From Cyclobacteriaceae bacterium (GTDB lineage: Bacteria; Bacteroidota; Bacteroidia; Cytophagales; Cyclobacteriaceae): DNA of 12,931 nt. Location: the NCBI GenBank assembly GCA_030637245.1, contig DAOVVI010000007.1, forward strand, positions 1-12,931. The letters run 5' to 3'. Below the pieces are notes generated by a model. That model searched no databases, was not told the DNA's origin, and saw only the letters and a program-made list of their open reading frames with translations. Each line of letters starts with the position of its first letter. Positions within the stretch are counted from its first letter, which is position 1. Below are positions 1 through 6,150 of this stretch, in pieces. The position numbers and the translations under genes are program-made.

Positions 1-232
1 CTTCATTTTCCATGAGCTTCATGCTTGTTTCAAATCGCTCTAGTTTTTCCTCAATGGTGGTTAGAGATGCGGTCTTTTTAATTCCGTCTATCAATAATTC
101 CATGTCGTTCAATTCTCTAACGAATTCCTCATCATTTTCTAGCGTTTTTTGAAAAAGTTCGACTTCCTTCATATCCAGATTACTATCCAGGTATTTTTCA
201 ATCAGATCAATATGTAAATTACGCTTATTCAT
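1..232 (-). CDS. Partial gene after the sigma factor; anti-sigma-like N-terminal region
   Basis: The reading frame starts with ATG at 232-230 and stays open to the left edge, so only the first 77 residues are visible. It begins MNKRNLHIDLIEKYLD, followed by a helical segment with LFQKTLENDEEFVREL. This 'IEKYLdgeL...eFekrLaeDpeF' pattern is common at the N-terminus of Bacteroidota anti-sigma and regulator proteins encoded behind ECF-type sigma genes. No zinc-binding HxxxCxxC signature appears in the visible part. The ATG overlaps the stop of the sigma gene by 8 bp (ATGAATAA), so the two are almost certainly co-transcribed and probably translationally coupled. The anti-sigma role is inferred from position and this short motif. 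The missing C-terminal part, possibly a membrane segment or another effector domain, would decide it. Confidence 0.6.
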   Translation of the reverse strand, partial: MNKRNLHIDLIEKYLDSNLDMKEVELFQKTLENDEEFVRELNDMELLIDGIKKTASLTTIEEKLERFETSMKLMENE

Positions 233-788
233 AATAATTGCTTTGTGTTACTTTTTGTTCCTCTTCAACAATTTTCCTTAACCTAATAAGATATTTGTAT
301 TTTAAATTTTTTACTGTTGCGCTGTTTTTATACTGAAGCAATTCAGCTATTTCTTTCATGGACTTTCCATGATAGTAGAAAAGTTCCAATATAGTTCGAC
401 CTGGCTCCCCCAATTTATCAAGGCCATGCTCAACACTTTCGAATTGTTGCTCTTTTATCAAGGTATCTGTTTTTTCGACATCCGGCAGATTGATCAATAC
501 ATTTTCGTTGCAGTTTTGCTCAAACTTTTTTTGTGCTTTCAGTTTTTCAAGATACGTATTGCGTCCTATGGCAAAAAGGTAGGTTTTGATACTGCAATCC
601 AATACTTTGAGCTTTGAGCTTATAACATTTTCGTAAAATGTGACGATAGCGAAGTGATATGCCTCTCCGGCGTCGTCACTCGAACAATGGTAAAGTTTTA
701 CAATCCAGGAGATAAATTCGGCTTTGTAGCTTTTATAAATGGTATCAATCTGGCTTTTATCGCCGTTTAGTATTTTTTCCAGTTCCAC
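225..788 (-). CDS. RNA polymerase sigma-70 family (ECF-like) sigma factor
   Basis: A 187-residue protein of ECF sigma size. Residues about 10-85 match sigma region 2, including the TYLFAIGRNTYLEKLK helix (about 69-84), the usual 'WLyxIARNxxxD' position. Residues about 120-172 match region 4, with a helix-turn-helix around GKSMKEIAELLQYKNSATVK. The acidic linker (about 100-118) is typical. The start is GTG at 788-786: the in-frame codons upstream run to a TGA at 836-834 without another good start, and AAAAGG lies just before the GTG. The YKN..TVKN.KYKYL region resembles a Bacteroidota subgroup often followed by a small helical protein and a larger effector. The next gene overlaps by 8 bp. The regulon cannot be read from this window. 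No convincing TAnnTTTG promoter was found between clpC and this gene. Confidence 0.88.
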   Translation of the reverse strand: MELEKILNGDKSQIDTIYKSYKAEFISWIVKLYHCSSDDAGEAYHFAIVTFYENVISSKLKVLDCSIKTYLFAIGRNTYLEKLKAQKKFEQNCNENVLINLPDVEKTDTLIKEQQFESVEHGLDKLGEPGRTILELFYYHGKSMKEIAELLQYKNSATVKNLKYKYLIRLRKIVEEEQKVTQSNYYE

Positions 789-885
789 CTTTTTAGGTTG
801 TTGATTACCCTTTATGTAAAAAAGGAGAAAAGGTCACCCAATAAATATGGAAATTTCCGAAAAATTAAATTTTGTAGAAGGGAAT

Positions 886-940
886 AAAAAAAGGCTGCCT
901 TAAAAGTAAGTGAATGCCACACTGACTTTTAATACAGCCT
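886..940 (-). terminator. Rho-independent terminator of clpC
   Basis: Just downstream of the clpC stop the minus strand forms a long hairpin: 892-897 pairs with 935-940 (AGGCTG/CAGCCT), 900-907 with 925-932 (TTAAAAGT/ACTTTTAA), and 909-912 with 920-923 (AGTG/CACT). A 2x2 internal loop and one mismatch interrupt the stem, and the terminal loop is 7 nt. On the minus strand the stem is followed by seven T (886-892). This should separate clpC transcription from the sigma gene. Confidence 0.85.
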
Positions 941-962
941 CTTTATGTTGTTGCAAGGCAAC

Positions 963-3509
963 CTATTCGTCTTTCTTTTCTTCTTTTTTCTTTGTTTTCT
1001 TTTTGATCTTGATTTTTAAGGAGTCACTTTTTCCATCATGATCTGCTATAATGACATCTCCTTCATTTAGGTCACCTTTAAGAATTTCTTCGGCCACTAA
1101 ATCCTCAAGGTATTTCTGAATTGCACGATTCAACGGTCTTGCTCCATATTGGGGATCAAAACCTTTTTCTGCAATAAAGTCTTTACCCTTTCCTGTCAGC
1201 TCAATAGAGTATCCAAGGGAATCAATTCTTATGAACAATTTATTAAGTGTAATTTCAATAATTTCATGGATATGCTCACGCTTCAGGGAGTTGAATATAA
1301 TGACATCATCCAACCTGTTAAGAAATTCAGGGCTAAATACCTTTTTCAATGCATTCTGAATCGTTGATTTCATGATATCATCTGCGCTGGCTTCATTTGA
1401 TTTTGTAGTGAAGCCAATACCTGAGCCAAAGTCTTTCAAGTCGCGAACTCCGATATTGGAGGTCATGATTAAAATGGTATTTCTGAAATCAACTCTTCTT
1501 CCAAGACCATCAGTTAGTATCCCATCATCAAGTACCTGAAGGAGTATATTGAATACATCCGGATGAGCCTTTTCTATCTCATCAAGGAGTACAACACTGT
1601 ATGGTTTTCTTCTGACTTTTTCTGTAAGTTGACCGCCCTCTTCATAGCCTACATAACCCGGAGGAGCTCCCACAAGCCGGGATACAGAGAATTTTTCCAT
1701 ATACTCACTCATGTCTATGCGAATAATGGCGTCTTCCTTATCAAATAAATATGTTGCTAAAACTTTAGCCAATTCAGTTTTTCCTACGCCTGTCGGACCT
1801 AAGAAAATAAAGGTGCCAATTGGTTTTTTGGGATCTTTCAATCCTACCCTTGTTCTTCTAATCGCCTTTGCCAGCTTTTGTATAGCTTCCTTTTGTCCCA
1901 CCACCTTATTACTAAGCTCCGAATTCATACCTAAAAGCTTTTCACTTTCATTTTGTGCAATTCGTTTTGTTGGGACGCCGGTCATCATGGCAACGATTTC
2001 TGCCACATTTTCTTCATCAACCGTGTAACGCTTAGTTTTAGTTTCATTTTCCCATTTGGTTTTTGCAGCATCCAATTGTTCAATGAACTTTTTCTCTTTA
2101 TCCCGGAGTTGTGCCGCTTCCTCATATTTTTGGCTTTTCACAACCCTGTTTTTCTCTTTCTTGATATTTTCGATTTGTTCCTCAAGTTCAACGATATCCT
2201 CAGGGACATGAATGTTATTGATGTGAACCCGTGCTCCAGCCTCATCCAATACATCGATTGCCTTATCCGGTAGATATCGATCGGAGATATATCGATCAGA
2301 GAGTTTCACACATCCTTCGATTGCTTCGTCAGTATAGCTCACATGATGGTGATCTTCATATTTTTCTTTAATATTATTGAGAATATCAATCGTTTCTTCC
2401 GGTGTGGTTGCATCGACCATTACGATTTGGAACCTTCTTGCAAGTGCGCCATCTTTTTCAATGTATTGCCTGTATTCATCAAGTGTAGTAGCTCCAATAC
2501 ATTGAATTTCTCCACGAGATAATGCCGGTTTGAACATATTTGAGGCATCCAAACTACCACTGGCGCCACCTGCGCCAACTATGGTGTGTAGCTCATCTAT
2601 GAAAAGAATAACTTCGGGAGTTTTTTCCAGTTCGTTCATTACTGCCTTCATGCGCTCTTCAAATTGGCCGCGATATTTTGTGCCGGCAACTAAACTAGCC
2701 AGATCAAGCGTAACTACTCTTTTACCAAACAAAACTCTTGAAACTTTCTTTTGCACAATTCTTAATGCTAAACCTTCAGCAATTGCAGTTTTGCCTACTC
2801 CTGGCTCACCAATGAGAATTGGATTGTTTTTCTTTCTTCTACTCAATATCTGACCAACCCGCTCAATTTCCTTATCCCGTCCAACGATTGGATCAAGTTT
2901 ATTGTCTTCGGCCATCTTGGTCAGGTCTCTTCCAAAATTATCCAAAACAGGAGTTCTGGATTTTTCAGTTGGTTTTGATGGAGTCTCTCTGCTACTTCCG
3001 GATGACGAACTACCAAATATCCTTGAAGAATCATCATCTCCTTCATCTGTATCAGAAGATGAAATCGGATTTTCAGTTTGATACTCGAGCAATTCTTTTA
3101 CTACCTCGTAATTGATATCAAATTTCTCTAAAATTTGGGTAGCAATATTATCTTCGTCTCTTAATATTGACAAGAGCAAATGTTCTGTGCCAATTAATTG
3201 ACTTTTAAAAATCTTTGCTTCAAGGTATGTGATTTTGAGTACTTTTTCCGATTGACGGGTCAATGGAATATTGGCTAAATTCTTAACATTACTTATTGCC
3301 GTACCCTTGGTGGCTTGCTCAACAGAAAGTCTTAATTCATCCAGAGACACGCCTAATTTTTTAAGTAAGCTTATCGCAACTCCTTCACCTTCACGAATCA
3401 TTCCCAATAGCAGATGCTCGGTGCCAATATAGTCGTGCCCCAATCTCAAAGCTTCTTCTCTACTTAAGGATATAACTTCTTTTACTCTATTTGAAAATTT
3501 TGCTTCCAT
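963..3509 (-). CDS. clpC: ClpC-type AAA+ unfoldase, ATPase subunit of the ClpCP protease
   Basis: An 848-residue class I Clp/Hsp100 ATPase. Order of parts: two N-terminal Clp repeats (about 1-145, each with an IGTEHLLL segment at about 28 and 106), a Ser/Asp-rich linker (about 149-185), and AAA domain D1 with Walker A GEPGVGKT (234-241) and Walker B ILFIDE (301-306). A UVR-type middle segment follows (EEAAQLRDKEKKFIEQL, about 463-479), then D2 with Walker A GPTGVGKT (571-578) and Walker B VVLLDE (639-644). An IGF tripeptide at 698-700 fits the ClpP-docking loop, so this is a ClpP partner rather than a ClpB disaggregase, which would have a longer middle domain. The C-terminus is a Lys/Glu-rich tail. 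It acts in the cytoplasm to unfold substrates for ClpP; no clpP lies nearby. The start is the ATG at 3509. The gene lies 107 bp after a WbqC-family gene and ends in a strong terminator. Confidence 0.97.
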   Translation of the reverse strand: MEAKFSNRVKEVISLSREEALRLGHDYIGTEHLLLGMIREGEGVAISLLKKLGVSLDELRLSVEQATKGTAISNVKNLANIPLTRQSEKVLKITYLEAKIFKSQLIGTEHLLLSILRDEDNIATQILEKFDINYEVVKELLEYQTENPISSSDTDEGDDDSSRIFGSSSSGSSRETPSKPTEKSRTPVLDNFGRDLTKMAEDNKLDPIVGRDKEIERVGQILSRRKKNNPILIGEPGVGKTAIAEGLALRIVQKKVSRVLFGKRVVTLDLASLVAGTKYRGQFEERMKAVMNELEKTPEVILFIDELHTIVGAGGASGSLDASNMFKPALSRGEIQCIGATTLDEYRQYIEKDGALARRFQIVMVDATTPEETIDILNNIKEKYEDHHHVSYTDEAIEGCVKLSDRYISDRYLPDKAIDVLDEAGARVHINNIHVPEDIVELEEQIENIKKEKNRVVKSQKYEEAAQLRDKEKKFIEQLDAAKTKWENETKTKRYTVDEENVAEIVAMMTGVPTKRIAQNESEKLLGMNSELSNKVVGQKEAIQKLAKAIRRTRVGLKDPKKPIGTFIFLGPTGVGKTELAKVLATYLFDKEDAIIRIDMSEYMEKFSVSRLVGAPPGYVGYEEGGQLTEKVRRKPYSVVLLDEIEKAHPDVFNILLQVLDDGILTDGLGRRVDFRNTILIMTSNIGVRDLKDFGSGIGFTTKSNEASADDIMKSTIQNALKKVFSPEFLNRLDDVIIFNSLKREHIHEIIEITLNKLFIRIDSLGYSIELTGKGKDFIAEKGFDPQYGARPLNRAIQKYLEDLVAEEILKGDLNEGDVIIADHDGKSDSLKIKIKKKTKKKEEKKDE

Positions 3510-3616
3510 ATTCTAATACTGAATATATAAAGTTACAGGTATTTGGATAATTATTATATTCCTGTCACTCTATATTTAACGAACGTAATAATTAAACAGT
3601 TATTAATCAAATTTGT

Positions 3617-4255
3617 CTATCTCAATACGCAGGATTTTCCTATAATTTGTCTTGCCTGAGGCCCTTCGCAAAAGATTAGATCAATTATGCTCAAGTTATT
3701 AACAAAGTTATTGCCAAAAACCTGGAAATAATCCACGGATGTAAAAAAGGAATTTCCAGGCATTGATTTTTTGGGATTTATCTTGTTTTTGGCATCATAT
3801 ACGCCATTTTTCTCAATGACATCTGTTTTATCTGAAAATTCAATTTTTAAATTTATATCCAATATTTCAAGACATTTTGTCAGCAAGTCTTTGTTGAGTT
3901 CATATAAGTGAGCTGGTTTTTTATTGTAAATTTCAACTAGTTCGTTCCCGTAATATTCAAAAAATGGCGCCTTCCCATAAGCAGATTTTATAGCCCGGAT
4001 GTGTTTGTTGAGCCACTTTTGGTTATAATCTATTTCAACATTACGGGTTAGTATTTTTTTATTTGAAATCTTCTTCACAGGTATTATCAAATTTTCAACA
4101 TTATTTGCACCGTTGATCCTGCATCTATTCCGATAAGTCTGTTTGGAGTAAACATCGTCAGGGTCAATAAAGATTTTGTTGAAGGAGCTTAAATAAACAA
4201 AATACTGTATGCATGGAAGGTAATGAAGCTCAATGAATAAAGTGCTTTGATTCAT
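3617..4255 (-). CDS. WbqC family protein
   Basis: A 212-residue protein matching the WbqC-like family widespread in Bacteroidota. Recognisable segments are ELHYLPCIQYFVYL near the N-terminus (about 9-22), the Y.KQTYRNRCRI.GAN block (about 36-51) leading to LIIPV, the WLNKHIRAIKSAYGKAPFF block (about 81-99), and a C-terminal FVNNLSIIDLIFCEGP (about 184-199). There is no signal peptide, so it is probably cytoplasmic. The family is named after a gene in O-antigen clusters and has been linked to sugar-nucleotide modification, but the biochemical role of the stand-alone Bacteroidota members is not settled, and no glycan genes adjoin it here. It starts 27 bp after the M16 peptidase stop on the same strand, so the two probably form an operon. 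Confidence 0.87.
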   Translation of the reverse strand: MNQSTLFIELHYLPCIQYFVYLSSFNKIFIDPDDVYSKQTYRNRCRINGANNVENLIIPVKKISNKKILTRNVEIDYNQKWLNKHIRAIKSAYGKAPFFEYYGNELVEIYNKKPAHLYELNKDLLTKCLEILDINLKIEFSDKTDVIEKNGVYDAKNKINPKKSMPGNSFFTSVDYFQVFGNNFVNNLSIIDLIFCEGPQARQIIGKSCVLR

Positions 4256-4282
4256 CTAACTAAAATTCAATTTATGTTCTAC

Positions 4283-5518
4283 TTACTTTTTCGATTTGTA
4301 ATGAAGTGTACTGCAATTTGAATTCACCAAAATTTCATTTGCCATATTTAGTATGTCTGTTTTCTTAACCTTACCGACCAATTCGATTTCTTCATTTACC
4401 AGGTTTGTATTTCCTAATGAATTTGCAACTGACAAATTTATCGATCTGTTAAGCAATTCGGTTTCAGAAAAATAAGTTGAAGACACAGCCTGATTAATAA
4501 CCTTTTCGACCTCAGTTTCTTTTAAATTATTTTTTAGTAAGTCAATTTCATCTACGATACGTTTTTCCGCATCTACAATATCAATATCAGGATTTACTTT
4601 CCCGGATATAATCAATAATCCCGGATCGGCTGAGCCTGTAATATAGGAATTGATGTCGTTAAATACTTTCTTGTCTTTTACCAGGCTTTGGTAAAGTCTG
4701 GAAGATTTTCCTCTCCCGAGTAAATCGCTTAGCAGGTCAGCAGTTATGTATTTTTTATTAATTCTTCCAGGCATATGATATACCTTGTAGATCGAATTGA
4801 GAGGTACGTTTGCATCAATTTCTAAAAACCTTGATGAAGTTTGCCGAGGTTCAGAGGTAATTTGATCATGCCCGTTTTGATTAGCCGGAATATTTCCAAA
4901 CCACTTTTTTGCAAGTTCATAAGTGTTTGTTGGGTCAATATTTCCCGATATTGTTAGCACAGCGTTATTTGGTGCATAATGTTTTTCGTGAAATTCCCGA
5001 ACATTTTTCAAGGAAGCTTTCTCTATATGGCTTATTTCCTTACCAATTGTTGGCCACTGGTAAGGGTGGACATGATAGGCCAATGGCAGGAGTTTTAACC
5101 ATACATCACCATAAGGGACATTCAGATATCGCTGTTTGAATTCTTCAACTACTACTTTTTTTTGAGTTGCCAGATTTTTTTTATCCAAATTCAAAAATTG
5201 CATTCTGTCCGATTCTACCCACAATGCAGTTTCAATATTTTCCGCACTTAATATGATATAATAGTTGGTAATATCCGTATTGGTAAAAGCATTGTTTTCA
5301 GCGCCTGCTTTCTGTAAATGTTTATCATAATCCGGTACATTTTTCGATCCTCCGAACATTAAATGCTCAAATAAATGAGCGAATCCAGTCCTTCCCGGCT
5401 GTTCATTTCTCGAACCAACTTTATACAAAATATTTACAACAACTAATGGAGCGCTTTTATCAACATGGGTAATCAATGTTAAACCATTGGATAGTAAATG
5501 TTCCTGATATTTAATCAT
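4283..5518 (-). CDS. M16 family zinc metallopeptidase (pitrilysin/insulinase-like)
   Basis: A 411-residue protein with one M16 N-terminal catalytic half and one C-terminal half, the usual size of the short two-domain M16 peptidases. The inverted zinc motif HLFEH is at 48-52 within GFAHLFEHLMFGGSKN. The third ligand is expected at about E126 in VVVEEFKQR, and the NNAFTNTDITNYY block (about 75-87) is also typical. Residues from about 190 to the end fit the M16 C-terminal domain. There is no obvious signal peptide, so it is predicted to be cytoplasmic, where such enzymes degrade or process peptides. The start is the ATG at 5518. It is the first gene of a probable operon with the WbqC gene. A TAnnTTTG-type element (5535-5542) lies just upstream. 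Confidence 0.92.
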   Translation of the reverse strand: MIKYQEHLLSNGLTLITHVDKSAPLVVVNILYKVGSRNEQPGRTGFAHLFEHLMFGGSKNVPDYDKHLQKAGAENNAFTNTDITNYYIILSAENIETALWVESDRMQFLNLDKKNLATQKKVVVEEFKQRYLNVPYGDVWLKLLPLAYHVHPYQWPTIGKEISHIEKASLKNVREFHEKHYAPNNAVLTISGNIDPTNTYELAKKWFGNIPANQNGHDQITSEPRQTSSRFLEIDANVPLNSIYKVYHMPGRINKKYITADLLSDLLGRGKSSRLYQSLVKDKKVFNDINSYITGSADPGLLIISGKVNPDIDIVDAEKRIVDEIDLLKNNLKETEVEKVINQAVSSTYFSETELLNRSINLSVANSLGNTNLVNEEIELVGKVKKTDILNMANEILVNSNCSTLHYKSKK

Positions 5519-5534
5519 AATTTAATTGAATGCC

Positions 5535-5542
5535 CAAAAATA
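5535..5542 (-). promoter_or_regulatory. Possible -7 element for the M16 peptidase gene
   Basis: Read on the minus strand this is TATTTTTG, an exact match to the Bacteroidota -7 consensus TAnnTTTG, 16 bp before the ATG. No TTG-type -33 element sits at the usual distance. The 5' leader would be only about ten nucleotides, so this remains tentative. Confidence 0.35.
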
Positions 5543-5558
5543 CAACTAACATGATTAA

Positions 5559-5585
5559 TTCAGTCTCCCAAGAAGCGAGTTTTTT
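5559..5585 (+). repeat. Intergenic repeat motif, copy 1
   Basis: The segment containing TCCCAAGAAGCGAG matches 10754-10780 at most positions, allowing one single-base gap; both share CCAAGAAGCG flanked by CAGT on the left and GTTT on the right. The two copies have the same orientation and lie in two unrelated non-coding gaps, which suggests a dispersed intergenic element. Two short copies alone cannot prove this. Confidence 0.4.
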
Positions 5586-6088
5586 AAAAGTATCCAAAGA
5601 AGTGGGAAGTGGTAGTAGCAGGGAGCAGGAAAAAAGAAAAGGGAGTAAGTTGGTATTAGTAAGTGGTAGTGACACTCTGGTCTGAGAGATGCCACACCTA
5701 AGTTGCAACCAGATGGCATGTAGGGAGTTACCTGCCTCTCTTGCCGGCGAGTATGATTTGTGCATAGGGGAGTAGATAATTGAAGATACTATTATGAGTC
5801 GAAATCTCGGCGCTTGCCTACATTCGGGAGATTGATCGGCAATTCAATGAATTTGTTTGAAAATTAAATTTCTCCGGCAATTTAGCTATTTGATCTTGAT
5901 GTTAATCCACCTGTAGGCAGATGCCTTTTACGCATAAGAAATATATATAAATGATAAAGGTGTAAAGAAAACTGGTTTATCAAACATTCTCGTTTACTTT
6001 ATTGGCTTTAAAAGAATACTATTTTAACGTATATATTACAATTGGTATCTTAAATAGACGTATTTATTATATAAAATATGGGAAATGG

Positions 6089-6096
6089 TATCTTTG
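6089..6096 (+). promoter_or_regulatory. Possible -7 promoter element of the repeat-protein operon
   Basis: TATCTTTG matches the TAnnTTTG consensus exactly. Transcription would start near 6103, giving a leader of roughly 50-70 nt to either candidate TTG start. A clear TTG-type -33 box is missing in the AT-rich upstream DNA. A similar TGGTATCTT occurs at about 6042-6050. Confidence 0.35.
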
Positions 6097-6150
6097 AAAA
6101 GTAAAATGCTTGAATAGATATCCGATTCAATCGATAGACAAAAATTCAAT

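Larger units (their letters stand above)
5519..6150. other. Gene-poor intergenic spacer with low-complexity and repeat-like sequence
   Basis: About 630 bp between divergent genes without a credible coding frame. From 5559 to 5585 it holds a motif containing CCAAGAAGCG that recurs at 10754-10780. From about 5600 to 5672 it is purine-rich with imperfect repeats; AAGTGGTAGT occurs exactly at 5607-5616 and 5661-5670. The part at about 5673-5765 has a more balanced base composition than the AT-rich remainder. A TGCCTACA/TGTAGGCA inverted pair lies at 5815-5822 and 5912-5919. From about 5940 onward it becomes very AT-rich and probably holds the promoter of the downstream repeat-protein gene. The overall look is that of decayed intergenic repeats. 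Confidence 0.55.

Noticed and set aside
3528..3535. TAACTTTA as a clpC promoter -7 element
   Set aside because: It differs from TAnnTTTG at the last position, and no -33 element lies at the right distance.
5511..5765. 84-codon minus-strand frame overlapping the M16 start by 8 bp
   Set aside because: Composition is unlike a protein of this genome (Leu/Pro/Ser-rich with low-complexity stretches), it runs through repeat-like DNA, and it has no recognisable domain. The overlap with the M16 ATG looks accidental.
5815..5919. TGCCTACA/TGTAGGCA inverted pair
   Set aside because: The 8-bp arms are about 90 bp apart with no further pairing; this is expected by chance in a window of this size.
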